Assembly: GCF_900188185.1 (NCBI RefSeq)
Contig: NZ_FZPA01000014.1
Span: 1 to 64,000, forward strand
DNA: 64,000 nucleotides
Reading direction: 5' to 3'
Source of the DNA: Sphingopyxis indica
GTDB taxonomy: Bacteria; Pseudomonadota; Alphaproteobacteria; Sphingomonadales; Sphingomonadaceae
Part shown: one piece after another, positions 35,216 through 46,115 of the stretch
How the letters are laid out: each line of letters starts with the position of its first letter
How positions within the stretch are numbered: the first letter of the stretch is position 1
Notes under the pieces: generated by a model
The model's database searches: none
What the model was told of the DNA's origin: nothing
What the model saw: only the letters and a program-made list of their open reading frames with translations
Translations under genes and position numbers: made by a program

Positions 35216-35386
35216 GAAAAATCCCGACCCGCCGGTTTCAACCAACGCCTGCTGCGCGCACCTTCTTGCGCCGCAAGAGCCCGCTCACACCCCAAAACCG
35301 ACCTTCGCCCGAAAGCCCCTCCCATAAACGAAAGGGCCGCCCGTCGCTTTCGCAACGGACGGCCCCGAAATCGCGATCGGGCGGGA

Positions 35387-35689
35387 TCAGGCCTGGCGCG
35401 TGCCCGTCATCGCCATCGAGCCGAACGGGCCGGCCTTGATCGTTCCGGTCAGCGCGTCGCCGTCGATCGTCGCTTCGCATTCGAGCGTCATCGGCATCGG
35501 CACTTTCATATTCATCGTCCAGCTGAGCTTGTTGCCGTCGACCTTGCCGTTTTCGACGTCGAGCGAGCCCATCGCACCGGCATTCTGCCCCGTGAACATA
35601 TCGCCGTCGCTCTTGACGGTGAAAACCGACTTCTGGTCGCCCATCGGCGACTTGGTCACGCAATCATAGCTGCCATCGACTTGAGACAT
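35387..35689 (-). CDS. Small hypothetical beta-rich protein
   Basis: A 100-residue protein with no signal peptide. It has regular beta-type alternation (DGSYDCVTKSPMGDQ, SVFTVKSDGD, KLSWTMNMKVP, TLECEATIDGD, LTGTIKAGPFG), which looks like a one-domain beta sandwich or barrel. Two Cys are present. The pattern resembles small lipocalin-like conserved hypotheticals, but I cannot name a family. GGAGAG is upstream of the ATG. The M16 peptidase ends 31 bases beyond it on the same strand. Confidence 0.75.
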   Translation of the reverse strand: MSQVDGSYDCVTKSPMGDQKSVFTVKSDGDMFTGQNAGAMGSLDVENGKVDGNKLSWTMNMKVPMPMTLECEATIDGDALTGTIKAGPFGSMAMTGTRQA

Positions 35690-35719
35690 ACGGGCTCTCC
35701 TTACTGAAACTGATGTTAG

Positions 35720-38599
35720 TTACGGGGTCGCTGTTTCCACGGTCAGCCCCAATCCGTCAAGCTGCGGTTTGACCGTCGCGGCATCGCCGACGACGACATA
35801 GACGAGGTCGTCGACGCTGAGCGCCTGCCGGGCGGCGGCGTCGATCGCCGGGGCGGTCATCGCTTCATAGATGGCGGGCAGCTTTTCGTAATAATCGTCG
35901 GCGCGGCCGAATTTGACGATCGAGCGCATCCCGCCGAGCACGTCGCCCGAGGTTTCGAAGCTGCCCGGAAGCGCGCGCACGCTGCCGTTGATCGTGCGCT
36001 CGAGTTCCTCGGCGGTGGTGCCCTTGTCGCCGAGATAGGCGGCGAGATCCTCGCGCAGCGCCTTGATCGAATCGCCGGTGCGGTCGGCCTGCACCGGCGC
36101 GGTCGCGACCCAGGTCACGCGGCCTTCGTCGTCCGAAATGCCCGAGCGCACACCATAGGACCAGCCCTTGGTCTCGCGCAGGTCCATGTTGAAGCGCGAC
36201 AGGAAATTGCCGCCGAAAATATCGTTCGCCGCGCGCAGCACTTCGAGGTCGTCGCCGCCCTTCGCATCCAGCACCTTGCCCGCCATGATCACCGACTGCG
36301 GCGATTTGGGCCGGTCGACGAGCAGGATGCGCGGCTGCGGCTTCGGAATCGCGACGTCGAAATTCTTTTCGGGCTTCGGCGTCGCAGGCGACTTCCACGC
36401 GCCGAGCGTCGCGTCGAGCTGTTTCTTCACTTCGGCGAGCGTCGTATCGCCGACGACGAAGATGCGCGCCATGTCGGGGCGGATCCATGTGTCGTGGAAG
36501 GCGATGAGATCGGCCCGTGTCGCGCCCTGCACCGCATCGGCCGAGCCGAGCCCCGAGGGCGGGATGCCATAGGGATGATCGGCGCCGTAAAGCACCGGCG
36601 CGAGCACGCGCGACGCGACGGCGCGCGGATTGTTGAGTTCGGCCTTGAGCCGCGTCAGCTGCTGCGCGCGCACCCGTTCGAGTTCCTGCGCGTCGAAGGC
36701 GGGGTTGCGGATATAGTCGGCGAGCAGCGCCAGCGACGGGCGCAGATTGGGGGTCAGCGCGAACAGGCTGAACACCGTCTCGTCGGCGCTCGCCGACCCG
36801 TCGATCTGTGCGCCAAGCCGCTCCTTCGCCTCGGCAAAGGCGATCGAAGGGAGGCTCGTCGTGCCCTCGTCCATCAGGCTGAGCATCAGCGACTGGGTGC
36901 CGAGCGCGTCGTGCGGATCGGCGGCATAGCCCGCGTCGAAGCTCACCGCGACCTGCACCGTCGGCACCGCGTCGCGGCGCGCGAAATAGACCGGGATGCC
37001 GTTCTTGAGCGTCGTGCGCTCGATCGCGGGAAAATCGAGCGCCTTGAGCTGGGCGACCGGCGGCAGCTGCGAACGGTCGGCGATCGAGGTCGCGGCGCCG
37101 ACGCCGGTGTCGGGGCCGACGTCACCGAGGTCGGGGTTCCAGTAGCGATCGGGGGCGACCGCTTCTGCCACCTTGCCGGCGCGCACCGCGCCGCCGCGAT
37201 TCTCGCCGCCCTCGGTGCGCTCGCCGGGGGTGTAGGTCAGCGAGAAGGCCGGGCGCGACAGCCATTTGTTCGCGACCGCCTTCACTTCCTCGGGGGTCGC
37301 CTTCGCCATCCGCGCGAGCTCGGTCTTGTAATAGGCCGGATCGTTCGAATAGAGCGCGCCCTCGGCGAGCGTCACTGCCTTGCCGCCGAAGCCGCCGACC
37401 GATTCGAGGCTGGCGATGGTGCCGCCCAAAGTGCTCGCTGCGGCGCGCTGCAATTCGTCGGCGGTCGGGCCGGTCGCGAGGAAATTCGCAATCTCTTCGT
37501 CGAGCTTCCTGCCGACGACTTGCGGAGACACGCCCTCCTTGACGTCGGCCTGGACGATCAGGATGCCCGCATCCTCGAAGGGCTGGGCGAAGGCGGCGAC
37601 GCTGACCGCGACCGGGTCCTTGCGCACCATCGCATTGTCGAGGCGCGAACTCGACAGCCCGCCGAGCACGCTCATCGCCATCTGGAGCGGCACCGCTTCG
37701 GGATCATTGAGCCCCGGGATCGCCCACATGCGATAGATGCGCGTCGTCGGGATCATGTCGAAGACCTGCTTCGCGAGCGGCGCGGGCAGCGTCGGCACCG
37801 TGACCTTCGGCATCTGGACGTCGGGACCGCGCGGGATGTCGCCGAACCATTCGGCGACCTTCGCCTTTGCGGTCGCCGGGTCGATGTCGCCCGCCAGCAC
37901 CAGCACCGCATTGTTCGGGCCATAATGGTCGGTGAACCATTTCTTCACGTCGGCGAGCGTCGCCGAATTGAGGTCGTCCATCGAGCCGATGGTGCTGTGG
38001 TGATAGGGGTGACCCGAGGGGAAGAGATTCTCGAATATCTCGTAGCGCAGCAGACCATAGGGATTATTGTCGCCCTGGCGCTTTTCGTTCTGGACGACGC
38101 CGCGCTGGTTATCGAGCTTTTCCTGCGTCACCGCGCCGAGCAGATGCCCCATGCGGTCGCTTTCGAGGAACAGCGCGCGGTCGAGCGCGCCGGTCGGCAC
38201 CGTCTCGAAATAATTGGTGCGGTCCATGTTGGTCGTGCCGTTGCTGTCGGTCGCGCCGACCTGTTCGAGCGGCTCGAAGAAATCGCCCGGCGCATTTTCC
38301 GACCCGTTGAACATCAGATGCTCGAACAGATGCGCAAAGCCCGTCTTGCCCGCCGGCTCGTTCTTCGACCCGACGCGATACCACACCGACACCGCGACTA
38401 CCGGCGCCTTGCGATCCTCATGCACGATCACGCGCAGCCCGTTGTCGAGCGTGAAGCTCTGATAGGGAATATCGACCGCCTTCACGAGTTCGGCGATCGG
38501 CGCCGCCTGCTCGGCCTTCGGCTTGGCGAGCGCGGGGCCGGCGGCGACGAGCGCGGTCGAGGCGGCGAGAGCGAGAGCGATACGGCGGAAGGGGGGCAT
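35720..38599 (-). CDS. M16 family zinc metallopeptidase, periplasmic
   Basis: From the ATG at 38599 (AAAGGAG upstream) the protein has 959 residues with a signal peptide (cleavage after ALA). It contains two insulinase-type halves. The first half has the inverted zinc motif HLFEH, with His90, Glu93 and His94. The second, from about residue 510, has no such motif and is the usual inactive partner. Family members degrade small peptides in a closed chamber. A frame to 38626 adds nine residues before a normal start and is less likely. Confidence 0.95.
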   Translation of the reverse strand: MPPFRRIALALAASTALVAAGPALAKPKAEQAAPIAELVKAVDIPYQSFTLDNGLRVIVHEDRKAPVVAVSVWYRVGSKNEPAGKTGFAHLFEHLMFNGSENAPGDFFEPLEQVGATDSNGTTNMDRTNYFETVPTGALDRALFLESDRMGHLLGAVTQEKLDNQRGVVQNEKRQGDNNPYGLLRYEIFENLFPSGHPYHHSTIGSMDDLNSATLADVKKWFTDHYGPNNAVLVLAGDIDPATAKAKVAEWFGDIPRGPDVQMPKVTVPTLPAPLAKQVFDMIPTTRIYRMWAIPGLNDPEAVPLQMAMSVLGGLSSSRLDNAMVRKDPVAVSVAAFAQPFEDAGILIVQADVKEGVSPQVVGRKLDEEIANFLATGPTADELQRAAASTLGGTIASLESVGGFGGKAVTLAEGALYSNDPAYYKTELARMAKATPEEVKAVANKWLSRPAFSLTYTPGERTEGGENRGGAVRAGKVAEAVAPDRYWNPDLGDVGPDTGVGAATSIADRSQLPPVAQLKALDFPAIERTTLKNGIPVYFARRDAVPTVQVAVSFDAGYAADPHDALGTQSLMLSLMDEGTTSLPSIAFAEAKERLGAQIDGSASADETVFSLFALTPNLRPSLALLADYIRNPAFDAQELERVRAQQLTRLKAELNNPRAVASRVLAPVLYGADHPYGIPPSGLGSADAVQGATRADLIAFHDTWIRPDMARIFVVGDTTLAEVKKQLDATLGAWKSPATPKPEKNFDVAIPKPQPRILLVDRPKSPQSVIMAGKVLDAKGGDDLEVLRAANDIFGGNFLSRFNMDLRETKGWSYGVRSGISDDEGRVTWVATAPVQADRTGDSIKALREDLAAYLGDKGTTAEELERTINGSVRALPGSFETSGDVLGGMRSIVKFGRADDYYEKLPAIYEAMTAPAIDAAARQALSVDDLVYVVVGDAATVKPQLDGLGLTVETATP

Positions 38600-38735
38600 G
38601 GATGCTCCTTTGAAAATCGCAGGCAATAAGGGAATTGGTCGGCAGAACAGAGGTGTGTCACCGGTTTAGGACGGCATTTCCGCGCTTTCAAGGGCGAGGG
38701 AGGCCGTGGGACGATACCGATTTTCAGGAAGGACT

Positions 38736-38948
38736 CGCACGAAGCCACGAAGCCACAAAGGGGCAGGGCTGATACGTGGTCGTCTTTGCGATAAACCATA
38801 TGTGTCCCCGCGCAGGCGGGGACCCATTTCCCGCCGGCTCGAAATAGCCCTCCGGAGATGGACTCCCGCCTTCGCGGGAGCACACCGTTTTTGATCGAAG
38901 ATGGTCGCAGACTGGAGCGACCCCTTTGTGGCTTCGTGGCTTCGTGCG
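38736..38948. repeat. Nested long inverted repeat, perfect 28-base arms
   Basis: Arms 38736-38763 and 38921-38948 are exact inverted copies (GAAGCCAC repeats). A second, imperfect pair lies inside (GTCCCCGCGCAGGCGGGG near 38805 with GCCTTCGCGGGAG near 38870). It occupies the gene-free stretch 38600-38991 between two convergent-looking minus-strand genes and shows no coding frame. Confidence 0.88.
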
Positions 38949-38991
38949 AAATATGGGCAGCGGCGGCTCGCCGTCGTTGCAGTCCGTCGCC

Positions 38992-41190
38992 TCAAGGGCG
39001 ATAGAAACGCGCCCCGCTCGCCCTCAGCGCCGCGGGGTCGAACAGCACCGGCTTGAGCTGATGGCGCACGAACAGCGGCGCCTGGTCGTTATAGTGCGGG
39101 CTGTCGGGGCGCGTCGTCGCGGCGCCGAAGGGCTGGATCGACTGCGAATGCACCCGCCCCGCCTTGTCCCATGTGACAAACATGATGAAGCTGTCGCCGT
39201 GGCGCACCTTCAGCCGCCCGTCGGGCTCGGCGTCCCACAGGGTCGAGGCGCGGACCGTGTCGTTGCCGCCATCGAGCGGCAGGTCGACGCGATGCGCGCC
39301 CTCGCCGTGGCGCAGGCGCAGCACGGTGCCGAGCTTCGGGTCGAGGCTGCCGAAATATTGCCGGAGATGCGCGGCAACCTCGCTCAGCACTTCGCGCGGG
39401 TCGGGGTCGGCGCGGCGCTGGTAATGCGCACTGCCCGCGGGGCGCAGCACCATCAGCGCGAGCGCGTCGCCATGCCCCTTGCCGTCGAGATTCCAGTCCC
39501 ATTCGCGAAGCAGCTTTTGCGCTTCGGCGAGCGCCGGGTCGCCTTTGGTGTCGAGCGCGAGCAGCTTGTCGATCCATGCCTTCGCGTAACCCGTCTTCGC
39601 ATAGGCGGTGTCATATTTGATTTGCCTGAGCCGCGCTTCGTCGATCTTGCCCGATGCCTCGAACAATTGGATCAGCCGCGCCGCGCGGTTGGTCATATCG
39701 TCCTCGATCCCGAGCAAGGGCGAAAAGGCCGCCGGATCGAGCTCGTCGCCCGGCCCCGCCGCGACCCACGGCGTATTGTTCGCGTTGATAACATAGCCCG
39801 ACGCCGGGTTGACGAGCGCGGGAACGCGGTCGAACGGCAGGGTCTTGGTCCACAGATCGGCCGAGGTGTCGCCGGGCAGGATGGTGCGCCAGTCGAAGCC
39901 GCGCGGCCGGTCGGGGAACATCGCATTATAGAAAAGGCCGATATTGCCCTTGGCATCGGCATAGATGAAATTGGTCGCGGGCACGCCCTGCGCCGCCATC
40001 GCCGCGCGCCATTCGGCGAAGCTCTTCGCCTTGTTCAGCCGGTAATATTGGGTGACCATATTCGCCTGGTCCTGCCCTGCGTAGCGGATCGCAAAGGCAC
40101 CCTGGTCGTTCTCGATCACCGGCCCGTGCACCGAGCGATAAACGGTGCGCGGCACCGGCAGCACGAAGGGACCGAATTTGACCTTGAGCCAGATGCGCTT
40201 TTTCTCGAGCGGCAGCCATCGGCCGTCGAAGCGATAGTTCTTCCCGCTTTCGTCGAGCGTCAGCTTATAGACGTCGATCAGGTCGGGCCGGTTCACCGTG
40301 TTGGTCCAGCCGAGATATTTGTTGTGGCCGAGGAAGGGATAGGGCGAGCCGGGGAAATTGGCCCCCGCAAAGTCCCATCCCTGCTGACTGTGGACGACGA
40401 GTTCGTACCATGCGACCCCGCCGGTCCATGGCTGGTGCGAGTTGGAGACGAGCCGCGTCGTGCCGTCGGCCATGCGCGACGGGGCGACCGCGATGCCGTT
40501 CGAGCCGCTCTCGCCCGGATCGCTTCCGAGCGGCGTGTCGGCGCGCGGCACCACCTTGCCCGTGACGTCGATCGCCGGTCCGCCCTCGCGGCCCAGCGGT
40601 TCGCCCGCAGCCAGCTTGCCGAGCACCGAATCGAGCCCGAAGAAGAAGGGCGAGCGCAGCACGAAACCCGCGACGACATCCTCGCCGGTCACCGGGAACA
40701 GCCCGCGCATCCGCACCTCGCCCGGATGCTTTTCGGCATAATGGTTGAGCCCCGCGGCATAGGCGGTGAACAGCGCGCGCACGTCGGCGGGGAGGCGCGG
40801 CCAGTCGCGCGCGGTCGTGTCGCGCACGCCAAGCAGCGCCGCGACATAGTCGATCTTCGCGCCATCCGGCCCAAGCATCGCCCCCGCGCGACCGCGCGTC
40901 ATCGCGAGCACTTCCTGCAAGGTCGAAAAATCATCCTCGGCGTGCGCGAAGGCGACGCCATAGGCGACATCGGCGTCGGTCTTTCCAAAGATATGCGGCA
41001 CCCCGAACTTGTCGCGCGCAATCCGGACGTCGCCCACCTTGTAGGCTGGGGCGGCTGGCGCTTCGGCGGTGAGCGGCTCCCAGATCGCAAGCCCGATCGC
41101 CACCGCGGCGAGCAGCAAAAGCAATCCGAGGAAAAATTTACGCATCCGCTTGCCCACCCGCTGCATTATGATCGTGCGACGCGCCCTCAT
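38992..41190 (-). CDS. Penicillin acylase family N-terminal-nucleophile hydrolase
   Basis: 732 residues with an N-terminal hydrophobic anchor at about 19-37 (RKFFLGLLLLLAAVAIG). The Ntn precursor layout is clear: an alpha part, a spacer, and the autocleavage site before Ser230 in ESGSNGIAVAPS, with the downstream NSHQPWTGG. Such enzymes cleave amide bonds in beta-lactams, acyl-homoserine lactones or other acylated amines. The substrate cannot be told from sequence. The start at 41190 has AGGA nine bases upstream. It is divergent from clpB. Confidence 0.9.
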   Translation of the reverse strand: MRARRTIIMQRVGKRMRKFFLGLLLLLAAVAIGLAIWEPLTAEAPAAPAYKVGDVRIARDKFGVPHIFGKTDADVAYGVAFAHAEDDFSTLQEVLAMTRGRAGAMLGPDGAKIDYVAALLGVRDTTARDWPRLPADVRALFTAYAAGLNHYAEKHPGEVRMRGLFPVTGEDVVAGFVLRSPFFFGLDSVLGKLAAGEPLGREGGPAIDVTGKVVPRADTPLGSDPGESGSNGIAVAPSRMADGTTRLVSNSHQPWTGGVAWYELVVHSQQGWDFAGANFPGSPYPFLGHNKYLGWTNTVNRPDLIDVYKLTLDESGKNYRFDGRWLPLEKKRIWLKVKFGPFVLPVPRTVYRSVHGPVIENDQGAFAIRYAGQDQANMVTQYYRLNKAKSFAEWRAAMAAQGVPATNFIYADAKGNIGLFYNAMFPDRPRGFDWRTILPGDTSADLWTKTLPFDRVPALVNPASGYVINANNTPWVAAGPGDELDPAAFSPLLGIEDDMTNRAARLIQLFEASGKIDEARLRQIKYDTAYAKTGYAKAWIDKLLALDTKGDPALAEAQKLLREWDWNLDGKGHGDALALMVLRPAGSAHYQRRADPDPREVLSEVAAHLRQYFGSLDPKLGTVLRLRHGEGAHRVDLPLDGGNDTVRASTLWDAEPDGRLKVRHGDSFIMFVTWDKAGRVHSQSIQPFGAATTRPDSPHYNDQAPLFVRHQLKPVLFDPAALRASGARFYRP

Positions 41191-41222
41191 GGCGGAAAAT
41201 CCTGGGCGCGGGAAGCCATGCT

Positions 41223-41253
41223 CTTGTGTTGCATAAAGGCAACACTATCTCTG
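41223..41253 (+). promoter_or_regulatory. Candidate RpoH-type promoter of clpB
   Basis: CTTG at 41223-41226, 17 bases, then ACTATCTCTG at 41244-41253, matching the alphaproteobacterial heat-shock consensus CYTATnTnnG at nine of ten positions. It ends 25 bases before the clpB ATG. The spacer holds the inverted repeat GTGTTGC and GCAACAC (41226-41232 and 41239-41245), which could bind a repressor. Confidence 0.7.
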
Positions 41254-41278
41254 GCAGCGAGAAAGGGGCTTACCACAT

Positions 41279-43855
<2,577 letters not shown>

Positions 43856-43895
43856 GGTGGCAAAGTTGGCAATTATCGAAGATTCGAGGATTTTA

Positions 43896-44168
43896 ATGAT
43901 GAAAGCATTGATTGTTGGCATCGCCGCCCTGACGCTCGTCCCCGTTTCGGCTGTCGCAATGGAACCGGCGGCTTCCGACAGCGCGCAGAAGGACGATGCC
44001 AGCAAGGACGGCGATCAGAATCGCGTGATCTGCAAGCGCGAGAAGATCATCGGGTCGCGCCTCGGCTCGAAGAAAACCTGCGCAACCGAAGCCGAATGGG
44101 CCCAGATGCGCGCCGAACAGCGGCAAGCCACCGAGCGCGTGCAGGCGAACCGTCCGCGCCAGAACTAA
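43896..44168 (+). CDS. Small secreted hypothetical protein
   Basis: 90 residues from the ATG at 43896, with GAGGA upstream. A signal peptide (MMKALIVGIAALTLVPVSAVA) is followed by an acidic segment (SDSAQKDDASKDGDQ) and a basic region, VICKREKIIGSRLGSKKTC, with two Cys that may pair. EAEWAQMRAEQRQA forms the C-terminal helix. I associate this pattern with sphingomonad hypotheticals of unknown function. It lies 40 bases after clpB and could be cotranscribed. Confidence 0.82.
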   Translation: MMKALIVGIAALTLVPVSAVAMEPAASDSAQKDDASKDGDQNRVICKREKIIGSRLGSKKTCATEAEWAQMRAEQRQATERVQANRPRQN

Positions 44169-44223
44169 GCCCTCAAGGACGTTCGGGCACTCCGACGAGA
44201 CCCTATGGCCGTTTAAACTCTAG

Positions 44224-46107
44224 CTATGCGGTCTCGTAGCCCATGCGCTCGGCCCACGGGCGAAGGATCGGCATCACCGGAGCGAGATGGTCGGCATAGC
44301 GCCGCCAACGCTCGGCCGCGCGCGTGTAGAGCGGTTCGCCGATCTGCGAATAGCTCGCGGTGCGCACCCGGCCGCGATTGCGGGCGACCTGCGTATGATC
44401 GAGCAGCGCATCGTCCCAAGCAAGCCCCAGCCAATCGACGAGCGGCGCCAGTTCCCCCGCGGGATCGACGACGAGTCGTTCGTAGCGCACGGCATGGGTG
44501 TCTACGGGAAAGAGGCTCGTCGCGCGGTGCCATGCGGTAAAAGCGGCGTCATAGGTGCGCGCCGCCTCGCCCAGCGAGGTGAAGCTGCGCATGGCGAAGT
44601 TCATCTGGAAATTCGCCATGAAGCAGCTGAGGACCGCATCATAGGGATGCCGCTCGGCGAAGATGAAGCGCGCCTGCGGGAACAGCCGATGGAGCAGCGG
44701 GGCACGCGTCATGTTGAGCGGATGCTTGTCGACGAGCCAGCGTTTGCCGTCCCACCCATATTCGCGGGCGAAATCGAAATAGGCGCTGCGCAATTCGTCG
44801 ATATGTGCCGGGGTCAGCGCCGCCAGATCGCCCTCGACGAGCGCCTTCGTCCGGGCGGCCATCGGACGCTCCTCGATCACCGAAAGATCGTCGAGGCCCA
44901 TCAGCATCGTGTCGAGCAGCGTCGTCCCCGACCGCGGAAAGCCGACGAGGAAAATCGGATCGCGAGAGGGTGCCGCCGCCGGCTCGAATGCGGTCCATCC
45001 CGCCGCCCACTCCTCGTTCCACGCCGCGACGTCAGCTTCGACCTGTTCGCGAAAACTCGGTCCCGACAGCGGCGTCGCCTCGGCCAGGGCGGCCTGGTTC
45101 ATGCCCTCGAAGGCTGCAAAGGCCGCGTCGGGATCGTCGCAGCGGTCGGCGATGCCGCCGATCAGATGGAGGCGGCGCAGCGGATGGATCGTTTCGGGGA
45201 TGCGCGCCGCGAGCGCCTGCGCGTCGTCGAACCGCTCTTCGCGCCGCGCTTGCCAGGCGAGCAGAAAGGCGAATTCGGGCGGCGCGCTGTCCTTGTCGGT
45301 TCGCGCGATCAGCGCCGCGAGATCGTCGACGCGGTTCAGGCTTTCATAGATCATTCCGAGTTCGAGCTGGGCTTCGCCGAAATCGGGAGCGACTTCGAGC
45401 GCGCGCTCGAGGCTGGCGATCGCCGAATCGAGATCGTCGAGCGCCGCATGAGCCATGCCGGTTTCGGTGAGCAATTTGGGATCGTCGGGGGCGAAGGCCC
45501 CGGCATCGAGCAGCGTCTTGAGCCGCGCCTCGTGGCGCTGCGCGACGCGGAGCAGTTCGGCGAGATTGAGGTAGATGGGCAGATCGGCCGGCGCGAGCGT
45601 GATCGCGCGTTCGAACGCGGCGATCGCACCTTCGATGTCTCCGCTTTCCGCGAGAATATTGCCGAGATTGTTCCAGCTCGACAGGTCGTTGGGGTCGGCC
45701 GCGATGGCGCGGCGATACGCCGCGGCGGCGGCCTCGCTGCGCCCTTCCTGCTGATGAATATAGCCCTCGATCCGCGCCAGCGAGGCTTCGGGCGCGCCTT
45801 CGACGAGCGCCATTGCGCGGCCGCTCTCGCCGGTGCTCAGCAGCGCATTGGCGAGGTTTGCGCGCGTCGCGCGATCGTCGGGGCGCAGCGCGAGCAATTC
45901 GTCGAGATAGGCGATGGCTCGTTCGGTGAGGCCGAGATGCAAGGCGGCGTGTCCCGCAAGCGCAAGATGGGGAACGCGGTCCGCCGCATTCGGCAGCGCG
46001 GCCTCGACGGTGTCGAGCGCCCCCTGCATGTCGCCGCGGCGCATCGCCTGCATCGCCTCTAGCAATGCGGGCGGAGGGGTCATGGGCTTGGTGGGGCGTG
46101 TCGCCAT
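44224..46107 (-). CDS. TPR-repeat sulfotransferase family protein
   Basis: From the ATG at 46107 the protein has 627 residues; a TTG at 46119 overlapping the upstream stop (TTGA) is the alternative. Residues 10-250 hold about six tetratricopeptide repeats (DPNDLSSWNNLGNILAESG, APADLPIYLNLAELLRVAQ). The C-terminal 245 residues are a PAPS-dependent sulfotransferase domain starting with the phosphate loop PIFLVGFPRSGTTLLDTML and followed by VDKHPLNMTRAPLL and FIFAERHPYDAVLSC. Predicted to sulfate a protein or peptide bound by the repeats. It is third in a run after a TonB receptor and a TPR oxygenase. Confidence 0.92.
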   Translation of the reverse strand: MATRPTKPMTPPPALLEAMQAMRRGDMQGALDTVEAALPNAADRVPHLALAGHAALHLGLTERAIAYLDELLALRPDDRATRANLANALLSTGESGRAMALVEGAPEASLARIEGYIHQQEGRSEAAAAAYRRAIAADPNDLSSWNNLGNILAESGDIEGAIAAFERAITLAPADLPIYLNLAELLRVAQRHEARLKTLLDAGAFAPDDPKLLTETGMAHAALDDLDSAIASLERALEVAPDFGEAQLELGMIYESLNRVDDLAALIARTDKDSAPPEFAFLLAWQARREERFDDAQALAARIPETIHPLRRLHLIGGIADRCDDPDAAFAAFEGMNQAALAEATPLSGPSFREQVEADVAAWNEEWAAGWTAFEPAAAPSRDPIFLVGFPRSGTTLLDTMLMGLDDLSVIEERPMAARTKALVEGDLAALTPAHIDELRSAYFDFAREYGWDGKRWLVDKHPLNMTRAPLLHRLFPQARFIFAERHPYDAVLSCFMANFQMNFAMRSFTSLGEAARTYDAAFTAWHRATSLFPVDTHAVRYERLVVDPAGELAPLVDWLGLAWDDALLDHTQVARNRGRVRTASYSQIGEPLYTRAAERWRRYADHLAPVMPILRPWAERMGYETA

Positions 46108-46115
46108 TTTTCGGT

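Noticed and set aside
31574-35245. 1223-residue minus-strand frame
   Set aside because: It is antisense to the MscS channel, MaoC, thiolase and ABM genes and is open only because high-GC codon use leaves few stops in the opposite frame.
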